A stretch of 14,172 bases of DNA from Chitinophagales bacterium (GTDB lineage: Bacteria; Bacteroidota; Bacteroidia; Chitinophagales; JAHDHT01): assembly GCA_020631175.1 (NCBI GenBank), contig JAHDHT010000009.1, positions 5,325 to 19,496 on the forward strand, in the 5' to 3' direction. Both the position numbers and the translations under genes were made by a program. A model generated the notes under the pieces. That model was given only the letters and a program-made list of their open reading frames with translations, was not told the DNA's origin and searched no databases. Shown here piece after piece: positions 7,029 through 14,172 of the stretch; the first letter of the stretch is position 1, and each line of letters begins with the position of its first letter.

Positions 7029-8534
7029 ATGCAATTATCAGAACAGGAAATCGTACGTCGGGAAGCCCTTCAAAAAATCATTGATATGGGCATCAATCCC
7101 TATCCTGCCGATTCTTTTGAAATCAATACGAATTCAACAGAAATCGAAGAAAATTTTGAACTGTCAGAAGATGCTTATCAGAACATCTCTATAGCGGGCC
7201 GTTTGATGATGAAACGTATAATGGGTAAAGCTTCATTTGCCGAATTGCAAGATGATCATGGAGTGATTCAAATTTATGTTTCAAGAGATGATATTTGTCC
7301 GGGAGAAGATAAGGCTTTGTATAATGATTTGTTCAAAAAATTATTAGACATTGGAGATATAATCGGCATTAAAGGTCGCGCCTTTAAAACAAAAACGGGG
7401 CGGGTATCAGTTCATGTTGAATCACTTAAGTTATTAAGCAAATCTTTAAAACCAATTCCGATTGTAAAAGAAAAAGATGGGGTAACTTATGATGGTTTTT
7501 CTAATCCTGAATTGAGATATCGTCAGCGTTATGTTGATTTAATTGTAAATCCTGAAGTGCGTAGTACTTTCGAAAAGCGTTCGAAAATGGTTAGTGCAAT
7601 GCGTAAGTTTATGACGGATAGCGATTATCTTGAAGTGGAAACGCCTGTATTGCAACCGATATACGGTGGGGCTAGCGCACGTCCGTTTACAACACATCAT
7701 AATACTTTAGATCAGAAATATTATTTACGTATCGCTAACGAGCTTTATTTAAAGCGTTTAATAGTGGGTGGATATAAAGGCGTTTTTGAATTTGCGAAAG
7801 ATTTCCGAAATGAAGGAATGAGCCGTTACCACAATCCGGAGTTTACTATGATGGAATTGTATGTGGCCTATAAAGATGTTTACTGGATGATGGATTATCT
7901 CGAAGAGATGATTGAATACGTCGCAGAAGCAACAACCGGTAGCACTACCGTTACAGTTGGTGAAAATGAAATTAATTTTCAGCGACCATGGAAAAGGTAT
8001 ACCATGTATGAAGCAATTAAAGAGTATACCAATATCGATATTTCTGAAATGGACGAAGAGCAGTTGCGCAAAACGGCCAAAGAATTACATATTGAAATTG
8101 ATGATTCAATGGGTCGCGGAAAATTAATCGATGAAATTTTCGGCGAAAAAGTTGAGCCTCTTTTAATTCAACCAACCTTCATAACTGATTACCCTATCGA
8201 GATGTCTCCTTTAGCTAAAAAGCATCGTGAACATGAAGGTCTGGTAGAACGTTTCGAGGTTATTTGTAATGCGAAAGAATTATGTAATGCATTCAGTGAG
8301 TTAAACGATCCGATTGATCAAAGAGAGCGTTTCGAAAAACAAATTGAATTAGGTAAAAGAGGAGATGAAGAAGCAATGGTTTTAGATGAAGATTTTCTCA
8401 ATGCCTTAAATTACGGAATGCCGCCAACAGCCGGTATCGGTATTGGTGTTGATCGTTTAGCTATGATCATGACGAATCAGCCAAGTATTCAGGAAGTATT
8501 GTTTTTCCCGCAGATGAAGAATCTCGAAAGTTAA
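7029..8534 (+). CDS. lysS: Lysyl-tRNA synthetase, class II
   Basis: This 501-residue cytoplasmic enzyme charges tRNA-Lys with lysine using ATP. The N-terminal OB-fold anticodon-binding domain is visible as ISIAGRLMMKRIMGKASFAE (53-72) with LQDDHGVIQIYV (73-84). The class II catalytic core follows: RQRYVDLIVNPEVRSTF (165-181), motif 1 region LEVETPVLQPIYGGASARPF (201-220), motif 2 FEFAKDFRNEGMSRYHNPEF (253-272), the substrate-pocket segment EMSPLAKKHREHEGLVERFE (391-410) with NAKELCNAFSELNDP (414-428), and motif 3 GIGIGVDRLAMIM (469-481). The protein ends at FFPQMKNLES, close to the E. coli length. From memory many Bacteroidota orthologues carry an extra C-terminal extension of several dozen residues, absent here. 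The start 7 nt after the preceding gene gives a normal N-terminus (MQLSEQEIVRREAL). Confidence 0.98.
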   Translation: MQLSEQEIVRREALQKIIDMGINPYPADSFEINTNSTEIEENFELSEDAYQNISIAGRLMMKRIMGKASFAELQDDHGVIQIYVSRDDICPGEDKALYNDLFKKLLDIGDIIGIKGRAFKTKTGRVSVHVESLKLLSKSLKPIPIVKEKDGVTYDGFSNPELRYRQRYVDLIVNPEVRSTFEKRSKMVSAMRKFMTDSDYLEVETPVLQPIYGGASARPFTTHHNTLDQKYYLRIANELYLKRLIVGGYKGVFEFAKDFRNEGMSRYHNPEFTMMELYVAYKDVYWMMDYLEEMIEYVAEATTGSTTVTVGENEINFQRPWKRYTMYEAIKEYTNIDISEMDEEQLRKTAKELHIEIDDSMGRGKLIDEIFGEKVEPLLIQPTFITDYPIEMSPLAKKHREHEGLVERFEVICNAKELCNAFSELNDPIDQRERFEKQIELGKRGDEEAMVLDEDFLNALNYGMPPTAGIGIGVDRLAMIMTNQPSIQEVLFFPQMKNLES

Positions 8535-8580
8535 GCGTTTTTAGTTTTAAGTAACTTTTTTAATTTCTGTCTTCAAAAAG

Positions 8581-8697
8581 AAGCGAGAGTCGAGACTGGT
8601 TTCGCCTGCGAGAGACGAGGCTACTTCAAATAAGATCCCTCCTTTGTAGAGATGACCTGCGGTCACTTCGAATCTTCAGACTTGGAGACTTTCGCTT
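8581..8697. repeat. Inverted-repeat-bounded intergenic element, element B
   Basis: This noncoding block fills the junction between the convergent lysS and cyclase genes. Its ends are AAGCGAGAGTC (8581-8591) and GACTTTCGCTT (8687-8697), an 11-bp inverted repeat with one mismatch that would be a G-U pair in RNA. Inside are a short hairpin TGACC-TGC-GGTCA (8653-8665), a weaker GCCT/AGGC pair (8604-8607 / 8618-8621) and CCCTCCTTTG (8637-8646), which is the reverse complement of CAAAGGAGGG in element A. The phrase GACCTGCGGTCACTTCG next to CCCTCCTTTGTAGA resembles dispersed intergenic repeats I remember from Bacteroidota genomes. There is no ORF and no T-tract at its end. It is probably a non-autonomous dispersed repeat; copy number is not visible here. 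Confidence 0.55.
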
Positions 8698-8702
8698 TAA
8701 TC

Positions 8703-9488
8703 TTAATTGATGGCATACAACACCGGCTTACTCGGACTAACATCCAAATCAAAACTGGCAATTTGAAGATTTAAAAAATAAGATCCATCCTTAACTGTAT
8801 CCGGAACGTAAATTAATTCGGTTATACTTTGATGGCTTCTAACGTTTTTTAAATCTTCTTCTGTTGCTGTTGTTCCATATGCAGGGTAATTCCAGAAAGT
8901 GTGATGACTTAACAATAAACCATCATCTTCTTCCCGGTCAACAGATGGTAGATCAATCAGGAAATGCGCTATCCCATTCTCAACTAACCATTGCATAGCT
9001 TCATGATGTAAATAAGTAGGGTTAGTGCCGGAATAAACTCGTTTTAGTTTATCAGACGTATTGGGTAAGGTGCGTATTATGAAAGCATTGCAATCTTTAA
9101 AATCATCAACCAATGATTGTAACTGATTTAAATGGATCACCTGATCTCCATTCGATTCTTTTTTCGGATGAACGGATATTAATAATGCTTTAAACCAAAA
9201 TGTTTTTAAACAATCATTAATCGTAAATTTTTCTTTGGCGATATGTCCGACACATTCGGTATGTGTACCTGTGCCATGCGGGTTAAATTTTATATTGAAA
9301 AAATTAACCGGCGCACCTTCAGCAGTTGCGCCTACAAAAGAACCCGCCCTATATGGGTCGAAAACAGGGTAAGGTGCCCAAAAACAATTCGGATTATCCA
9401 TTCCGGCTTTAATCGGAATAGAAATGTCGATTGGCTTGTTTAAATTCAGGGCGTAATTTTTATTTAAAAATTCAATAGTTGCTTTCAT
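8703..9488 (-). CDS. Cyclase-family (PF04199-type) metal-dependent hydrolase
   Basis: This 261-residue protein resembles the cyclase / kynurenine-formamidase-like family. It starts with the usual PIDISIPIKAGMDNPNCFWA (19-38) and contains a family-type metal motif HGTGTHTECVGH (71-82), then AFIIRTLPN (135-143), FLIDLPSVDREEDDGLLLSH (176-195) with H195/H196, and a C-terminal strand-rich end. The metal motif differs from the KynB form HxGTHxDxPxH: the first His is displaced by one residue and the Asp is Glu (E78). I therefore do not call it KynB. Substrate and pathway are unknown. The ATG overlaps the hemW TGA as ATGA (plus-strand bases 9485-9488), so it is very likely translationally coupled to hemW. 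It ends 5 nt from element B. Confidence 0.85.
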   Translation of the reverse strand: MKATIEFLNKNYALNLNKPIDISIPIKAGMDNPNCFWAPYPVFDPYRAGSFVGATAEGAPVNFFNIKFNPHGTGTHTECVGHIAKEKFTINDCLKTFWFKALLISVHPKKESNGDQVIHLNQLQSLVDDFKDCNAFIIRTLPNTSDKLKRVYSGTNPTYLHHEAMQWLVENGIAHFLIDLPSVDREEDDGLLLSHHTFWNYPAYGTTATEEDLKNVRSHQSITELIYVPDTVKDGSYFLNLQIASFDLDVSPSKPVLYAIN

Positions 9489-10612
9489 ACATAAAATAGA
9501 TTTGATGCAATTTGATCCGCCATCAATTTGCCTTCATTATTTAATCGAAAAGTTTTTCCTACCGAGTGAAAAACGTGCTTCATCGATTGCATCTGTTTTT
9601 CGAAATAGGCATTAATTTCAGGCTTAAAAACTTCTTTTACATAAGCCGCATCGACGCCCCAAACGGTGCGTATACCGGTTAATATATATTCATTGTAGCG
9701 ATCTTTTTCAGAAAGTTCTTCTTTTTCATAGCAGGTTTTTCCGTCCTGAATCGATTTAATATATTTCATATTATTTCTAATATTCCATTTTCGGGTCGAA
9801 GCACCATCAAAAGAATGAGCAGAAGGCCCTAATCCTAAATAAGGAATGCCTTTCCAGTAAGAACTATTGTGCACGGCAAAATATCCTTCCTTCCCGAAAT
9901 TAGAAATCTCATAATGAATAAAATCATTTTCCCCGGCAGCAGCTATTAAGTATCGCATCTCATTTTCACTCTGCCCGGAACTTAATTTTACTTCTCTCTT
10001 TTCATGCACCATATGATGCAAAGCAGTTCCTTGTTCAACCGTCAGATCATAAGCACTTAAATGCGGAATTTCCAATTCAAAAAATTGATTCAGATTATCT
10101 TCAAACCGACCGCCAAATTTTGTTGGAATGCCATAAATCAAATCAATGCTTATATTTTCAAATCCTGCTTCTTGAGCATCCTTCAAACACTGTAAAGATT
10201 GTTTTGCATTATGTGAGCGATTCATCCATTTTAAATCTGCTTCATGAAAAGATTGCACTCCAATGCTCAAGCGATTTACCAAGGTTTTTGACTTCAGATC
10301 TTTCAAATAAGTATAAGATAAATCATCCGGATTGGCTTCAATGCTAACTTCATCCACCCCGGAAATTAAGTAATGCCTTTCTAACTGTTCAAATAGTAAA
10401 TTCAATTCTTCAGCTGATAAAACACTTGGTGTTCCTCCTCCCAGATAAATACTTTTAATTTCATGTCCTGAAAGTTCATCCTTCCGCAACAAGATTTCCT
10501 GAAATAAGGCATCTAAAAAGTCGTTCTTAAGCTTCAGTGATGTGCTGAAATGAAAATCACAATAATGGCAGGCTTTTCTGCAAAACGGAATATGGATATA
10601 AATGCCGGCCAT
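9485..10612 (-). CDS. hemW: Radical SAM heme chaperone HemW (HemN-like)
   Basis: This 375-residue radical SAM protein has CRKACHYCDF (11-20), giving the CxxxCxxC cluster ligands C11, C15 and C18. The next aromatic position is F20 rather than the extra Cys of true coproporphyrinogen dehydrogenase HemN, which together with the very short N-terminus supports HemW. Further motifs are YLGGGTPSVL (56-65) for SAM binding, EANPDDL (92-98), NRLSIGVQSF (113-122), ISIDLIYGIP (154-163) and YLGLGPSAHSF (positions about 253-263), followed by a HemN C-terminal domain. HemW is thought to hold heme and deliver it to apoproteins such as respiratory enzymes; older annotations call it an oxygen-independent coproporphyrinogen III oxidase. 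The ATG lies inside the first codons of the divergent Omp85 frame (10602-10612 overlap), and the stop overlaps the cyclase start. Confidence 0.95.
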   Translation of the reverse strand: MAGIYIHIPFCRKACHYCDFHFSTSLKLKNDFLDALFQEILLRKDELSGHEIKSIYLGGGTPSVLSAEELNLLFEQLERHYLISGVDEVSIEANPDDLSYTYLKDLKSKTLVNRLSIGVQSFHEADLKWMNRSHNAKQSLQCLKDAQEAGFENISIDLIYGIPTKFGGRFEDNLNQFFELEIPHLSAYDLTVEQGTALHHMVHEKREVKLSSGQSENEMRYLIAAAGENDFIHYEISNFGKEGYFAVHNSSYWKGIPYLGLGPSAHSFDGASTRKWNIRNNMKYIKSIQDGKTCYEKEELSEKDRYNEYILTGIRTVWGVDAAYVKEVFKPEINAYFEKQMQSMKHVFHSVGKTFRLNNEGKLMADQIASNLFYV

Positions 10613-12482
10613 TTTAGATAATTTTACCTTTTTGCTAAAGATAATTACATATCGGATTTTTTTACTCTTAAGCGTATGTTTACTTAGTATACACGCGCAT
10701 GCATTTCAAACGGTAGGCATTGGAGCCGATAATCCATCCGCCGCCGCCGCTACCACTGCCAGCACAGCCACCAATGAAAAATCAGATTCAATTCTTTTAA
10801 AATGGTTAAATGTAGAAGACGAAAATAAACTGAGCAGTCAGGAGAACTTACTAAAGTCTACAGCAAACACTAAAATTAAAAACTGGGTCAAAAAACGACA
10901 GGAAGAAGGTTATTTCGGAGCTTCAATCGATTCGGTTCAACAAAACGATAAATTTTGGGCCGTTTATTTTTACAAAGGCAATGCTTATAAAGGCCTTTAT
11001 ATCAATACAGATAGTTTAGCCGAAGATTTGTTGCGCAGTATAAAAAATGTAAAGTCGAAAAATCAATTTTACACGATAGAACAATGGGAGCAAATGAATC
11101 AGCTCCTGCTCAGACATGCCCAAAACAATGGCTATCCTTTTGCAGAAACAACGTTAAAAAATGTGCAAATTGATGAAGATCGCATCAATGCTTCGCTTGA
11201 TTATAATCCAAATCAACCGGTAAAAATCGATAGTGTTATTTTAAGAGGCAAGGCGAAAATCTCCCGGCGATATATGGAGAATTACCTCAATCTAAAACGG
11301 GGTGATTTATATAATGAACAGCGCATAGCAGCCACATCTGAAAAATTAAAGGCACTCTCATTTGTAAAAGTAAATCGTGATCCGGCAGTTGAGTTTTACA
11401 ATTCAGGCGCAAGAGTTTATCTGTTTATGAATAAGCGAAATGCAAGTAAATTCGATTTTTTATTGGGTTTATTGCCATCGACCGAAACGGGTCCCAATGC
11501 AAGAAGATTTCAGATTACCGGCGAAGCATTATTGTCGCTGCAAAACGTTTTTGGAGAAGGAGAGCGCTTGCATTTTGAGTATAACAGTTATCCGCAACAA
11601 TCCAGAAATTTAGACCTTGAAGTATTGTATCCATATTTGCCGGTCGTGCCTTTTGGTGTCGAAACCAAGTATAATCTTTTCATCAGTGATACGACTTTTA
11701 TCAATCGAAATTTCAGGTTCGGTTTACATTATGCCCTAACCGGCAATAATTACATCAAAGTGTTTTTTGATCAAAAGCGATCAGGTATTTTGACCGTAGA
11801 TACTTCTGCCGTTATTCAAACCAAAATGCTGCCTGAAAATCTGGATTGGACACAAAATGCTTATGGTATTTCAGCCTATCTCGAGAATCTGGATTATGCA
11901 ATAAATCCAACCCGGGGAAACAGCCTTAAAATGGAATGGAGTCTGGGTAACCGAACAATCAATCTCAACAGTCGGATTATTAATTTAGATGACCCTGAAG
12001 ATCCTTCATTTAATTACGAAAGTTTATATGACACGATTGATCTTAAAACCTTGAAAAGTGAATTGAAGGCAACGCTTCAACGCTTTTGGCCCATAGGAAA
12101 TCAAAGTACTATTTTAACCCAGGTAGATCTTGCTTATTTGTGGGCACCCGAAATTTTTGACAGTGAATTATATCGTATCGGAGGCTATAAAATTTTAAGA
12201 GGATTTGATGAGCAATCTGTTCGTACGATCAATTATCAAAAGCTATCTTTGGAGTATCGTTATTTAATCGGTCGTAATTCTTATTTTTTGGTGTTTGGAG
12301 ATTGGGCAAGAACCGCTTCTGCGCAAAATGAAATTGATTTTCCTCTTGGTTTTGGAGGTGGTCTGAATTTCGAAACGAATGCAGGTGTTTTTGGTTTGTA
12401 CTATGCTTTAGGAAGAAGAAATAATAATCCGATCGATTTGCGCTCAGGAAAAATCCATTTTGGATATGCCAGTTATTTTTAA
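10602..12482 (+). CDS. Omp85 superfamily outer-membrane protein (POTRA plus BamA/TamA-like barrel)
   Basis: This is a 626-residue protein in the longest reading. A signal peptide is visible: LLKIITYRIFLLLSVCLLSI (11-30) then HAHA-FQ. An Ala/Thr/Ser-rich linker (46-58) follows. Residues about 90-200 look like POTRA-type periplasmic modules, and a clear POTRA-like unit starts VKIDSVILRGKAKISRRYME (207-226) and ends LKALSFVKV (249-257). The C-terminal half is a strand-rich 16-strand-type barrel, with the family motif NPTRG (435-439), the loop-6 signature YKILRGFDE (529-537) and a terminal Phe (GYASYF) like the outer-membrane beta signal. Relatives insert or translocate proteins at the outer membrane; it is shorter than typical BamA, and which subfamily it belongs to is unclear. 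The ATG overlaps hemW by 11 bp. A TTG at 10632 would give a tidier signal peptide (M-LKIITYRIF) without overlap. The next gene begins 4 nt after its stop. Confidence 0.9.
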   Translation: MPAILDNFTFLLKIITYRIFLLLSVCLLSIHAHAFQTVGIGADNPSAAAATTASTATNEKSDSILLKWLNVEDENKLSSQENLLKSTANTKIKNWVKKRQEEGYFGASIDSVQQNDKFWAVYFYKGNAYKGLYINTDSLAEDLLRSIKNVKSKNQFYTIEQWEQMNQLLLRHAQNNGYPFAETTLKNVQIDEDRINASLDYNPNQPVKIDSVILRGKAKISRRYMENYLNLKRGDLYNEQRIAATSEKLKALSFVKVNRDPAVEFYNSGARVYLFMNKRNASKFDFLLGLLPSTETGPNARRFQITGEALLSLQNVFGEGERLHFEYNSYPQQSRNLDLEVLYPYLPVVPFGVETKYNLFISDTTFINRNFRFGLHYALTGNNYIKVFFDQKRSGILTVDTSAVIQTKMLPENLDWTQNAYGISAYLENLDYAINPTRGNSLKMEWSLGNRTINLNSRIINLDDPEDPSFNYESLYDTIDLKTLKSELKATLQRFWPIGNQSTILTQVDLAYLWAPEIFDSELYRIGGYKILRGFDEQSVRTINYQKLSLEYRYLIGRNSYFLVFGDWARTASAQNEIDFPLGFGGGLNFETNAGVFGLYYALGRRNNNPIDLRSGKIHFGYASYF

Positions 12483-12486
12483 TCGT

Positions 12487-13365
12487 ATGAAACATTTATT
12501 TCTTGTCATTATAATGATCTGTTCTTTTTTTTGGATGGATGGATATGCGCAGGAAATTCAAGACACTTTACTCTTAGAAGATACAGTGTCAGTGCCGGAT
12601 TCATCTCGAATTGACAGTAATGAAGTTCAATTTATATATGAAGGAAATCTGGATAACGGTCTTGCTATCGGTAATGAACGCAGATCTGATAATCCCGTTC
12701 AGGTATTGCCGCTAAAAAAAGACGAAACCACACTTGTATTTTATATACTATTAAGCATCGCTCTTTTATTAGGAGCAATTCGATTGAATTATAATTATTA
12801 TCTGGAATACATTCGTAAATCCATTTTTAATTTAAATCTATTACAACAATTTCAGCGGGAGCAGGAAGGTGCATTTAATCCTCCCTTGATTTTATTATTT
12901 CTTTTAAGCAGTTTGGTTATTACAGCCGCTATTTATTTAATGCTCGACAGTTTTCAATTGTTGCCTGATAATAATATTTGGGTCAATTTCGGTTTCCTCT
13001 TTTTAGCGGTTTTTGGTTTCCATCTGATACGTATGCTGATTCATTTTCTAATCGGATTACTTTTTCAAATGCAACAAACGGTTGTGTTTTATTTATTTAG
13101 TTTTTTTATTGCAGAATCTGCTATCAGCATTGTGTTAATTCCTGTTCTTTTACTGAGTGCTTTTGGCGGAGAAAGTCTGGCAAGAATTTTCAGTTTAATT
13201 GCGGCGGCATTGATTTCAGCGAGCTTTATTTACGGGTGGATCAGAGGCATAATAATCGCCTACGGAAGTTTAAAATTTCGCAATCTTCACTTTTTTGTCT
13301 ACCTTTGCACCCTCGAAATCGCCCCTGTCTTATTTTTGTATAAAATAATAGACAGGTTCGTTTGA
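12487..13365 (+). CDS. DUF4271 family integral membrane protein
   Basis: I take the ATG at 12487, giving 292 residues, because it starts a good signal peptide (MKHLFLVIIMICSFFWMDGY, then AQ) and avoids overlap with the upstream gene; an in-frame ATG at 12460 would add nine residues inside the upstream coding sequence. After an acidic, Ser-rich extracytoplasmic region (about 22-80) there are six probable transmembrane segments near residues 83-98, 133-153, 167-192, 199-222, 232-258 and 269-286. The last one contains the conserved-looking YLCTLEIAPVLFLYKII. This fits DUF4271, a Bacteroidota membrane family of unknown function that from memory is usually encoded directly before hemD, as here. 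It starts 4 nt after the Omp85 stop and ends 34 nt before hemD, so the three genes are probably one operon. Confidence 0.88.
   Translation: MKHLFLVIIMICSFFWMDGYAQEIQDTLLLEDTVSVPDSSRIDSNEVQFIYEGNLDNGLAIGNERRSDNPVQVLPLKKDETTLVFYILLSIALLLGAIRLNYNYYLEYIRKSIFNLNLLQQFQREQEGAFNPPLILLFLLSSLVITAAIYLMLDSFQLLPDNNIWVNFGFLFLAVFGFHLIRMLIHFLIGLLFQMQQTVVFYLFSFFIAESAISIVLIPVLLLSAFGGESLARIFSLIAAALISASFIYGWIRGIIIAYGSLKFRNLHFFVYLCTLEIAPVLFLYKIIDRFV
13300..13307 (+). promoter_or_regulatory. Candidate Bacteroidota -7 box upstream of hemD
   Basis: TACCTTTG matches the Bacteroidota -7 consensus TAnnTTTG exactly and lies 93 nt before the hemD ATG, inside the end of the DUF4271 gene. A convincing -33 TTTG at the expected spacing is not visible; the only nearby TTTG (13294-13297) is far too close. 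It may let hemD be expressed separately from the Omp85 operon, or may be chance, since this stretch also encodes the conserved protein segment FVYLCTLE. Confidence 0.3.
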
Positions 13366-13399
13366 GAATTAACGCTTTACGCACTTTAAATCAATTCTG

Positions 13400-14172
13400 A
13401 TGACAGTTGTGAAAGGACCAAATAAGATCGAACAAAAGCAGCGAATTAAGAAAGTTAAATCTATTCTTATATCTCAACCTGCTCCGGAAAATGGGAAGTC
13501 CCCATATTTCGATCTTGCCAAAAAACACAATATAAAAATTGACTTCCGACCCTTTATTCATGTAGAAGGAGTGCCTTGGAAGGAGTTCAGAAAAGAGCGT
13601 AAAGATCCTCTTGAATATACTGCGATCATATTCACCAGTAAAAACGCGATTGAGCATTTCTTCAGAGTTTGTAAAGAAGCGAAGAAAGAAATGCCTGCTA
13701 CTACAAAATATTTTTGCCGATCTGAAGCGATTGCTTTATATCTTCAAAAGTTTATTCAGTACAGAAAGCGTAAAGTTTTTTATGGCAAAGGGCCATTAAA
13801 AGGTTTACAGGACTTATTGAAGAAGCATAAAGCAAATGAGAAATTCATGCTTCCTTGTAGTGATGTAAATACAAGAGCTTTTCCTGATTTTCTTCGTGAA
13901 AACGAATTCAATTACGATGAAGCGGTTATTTACAAAACGGTTAGCAGCGATTTATCGGATCTGGAAAATATCTTTTATGATATGATCGTGTTTTTTAGTC
14001 CTTTAGGCTTAAAATCCCTATACGAGAATTTCCCAAAGTTCGAGCAAAACAACACAAGACTCGCGATCTTTGGTCCTGCTACCGCTAAGTGTACGGAAGA
14101 CTATGGATTGTATATCGACATCAAAGCTCCGGCACCAGAATCTCCATCGATGACGATGGCGATTGACAAGTA
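13400..14172 (+). CDS. hemD: Uroporphyrinogen-III synthase (3' truncated)
   Basis: The frame opens at ATG 13400 and is open to the last base, giving 257 complete codons; only a few C-terminal residues seem to be missing, since homologues end shortly after an SPSMTMAI-type motif (residues 248-255 here). The enzyme closes hydroxymethylbilane to uroporphyrinogen III with inversion of ring D, in the pathway to heme. Visible family features are KVKSILISQPAP (18-29) at the first strand, a YTAIIFTSKNAIEHFF block (73-88), VIYKTV (176-181), MIVFFSPLGLKSL (195-207), and RLAIFGPATAKC (220-231). The family has low sequence conservation, so the call rests on the order of these motifs and on the DUF4271 neighbour typical of Bacteroidota hemD loci. 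The start is 34 nt after DUF4271; a GTG at 13409 is a less likely alternative. Confidence 0.9.
   Translation, partial: MTVVKGPNKIEQKQRIKKVKSILISQPAPENGKSPYFDLAKKHNIKIDFRPFIHVEGVPWKEFRKERKDPLEYTAIIFTSKNAIEHFFRVCKEAKKEMPATTKYFCRSEAIALYLQKFIQYRKRKVFYGKGPLKGLQDLLKKHKANEKFMLPCSDVNTRAFPDFLRENEFNYDEAVIYKTVSSDLSDLENIFYDMIVFFSPLGLKSLYENFPKFEQNNTRLAIFGPATAKCTEDYGLYIDIKAPAPESPSMTMAIDK

Noticed and set aside
6726..7034. Minus-strand 102-aa open frame across the flavin reductase / lysS junction
   Set aside because: It lies antisense to two confident genes, is rich in Leu/His/Phe as expected of antisense reads, and has no recognisable domain.
12229..12495. Minus-strand 88-aa open frame over the Omp85 gene end
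   Set aside because: It is antisense to the conserved barrel end; its Asn/His/Phe-rich composition indicates a shadow frame.
13391..13799. Short frames on both strands (88 aa minus, 62 aa plus) within the last 780 nt
   Set aside because: The hemD frame from 13400 to the window end explains this stretch and has clear family motifs.
1..14172. A defence, phage or integrative element system
   Set aside because: Every substantial frame matches a housekeeping, envelope or unknown Bacteroidota family; no nuclease, integrase, transposase or toxin-antitoxin pair was found.

Overview
The window reads as chromosomal DNA of a member of the Bacteroidota. The evidence is AT-rich DNA, start codons with A/T-rich leaders and no recognisable Shine-Dalgarno, a type IX secretion (T9SS) C-terminal domain, and family types that are largely or typically Bacteroidota (DUF4249, DUF4271, DUF1501/DUF1800 pair). 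I cannot name the genus. There are no rRNA, tRNA or CRISPR features, no phage genes and no transposase. The content is mostly housekeeping and cell-envelope genes.

Layout. (1) 1-614, plus strand: the 3' end of a DUF4249-type lipoprotein gene, followed with a one-base overlap by a small HExxH-containing protein. (2) 615-826: a convergent intergenic region with a GC-rich, inverted-repeat-bounded element. (3) 827-3947, minus strand: a two-gene operon, DUF1800 then DUF1501. The DUF1501 protein carries a Tat signal and a T9SS sorting domain; its partner has neither. (4) 4092-4599: a small secreted Lys-rich protein of unknown function with a very clear intrinsic terminator. (5) 4678-8534, plus strand: a CRY-DASH photolyase-family flavoprotein, a flavin-reductase-domain protein and lysyl-tRNA synthetase, the last two only 7 nt apart. 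(6) 8535-8702: a second convergent junction, again holding an inverted-repeat-bounded element that shares a 10-nt core with the first. (7) 8703-10612, minus strand: hemW and a cyclase-family hydrolase, coupled by an ATGA overlap. (8) 10602-14172, plus strand: an Omp85 (BamA/TamA-like) outer-membrane protein, a DUF4271 membrane protein and uroporphyrinogen-III synthase (hemD), which runs off the window end. Its first start codon overlaps the hemW start head to head.

Functional links. The minus-strand hemW (heme chaperone-type radical SAM protein) and plus-strand hemD (tetrapyrrole synthesis) put two heme-related genes around an outer-membrane biogenesis gene. The DUF1800/DUF1501 pair is probably an envelope or secreted complex. 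The CRY-DASH and flavin-reductase genes are both flavin-dependent, but a functional link is only a guess. I see no convincing new defence or mobile system. The features most worth a second look are the two palindromic intergenic elements, the Tat+T9SS/no-signal protein pair, the HExxH mini-protein and the head-to-head gene overlap.
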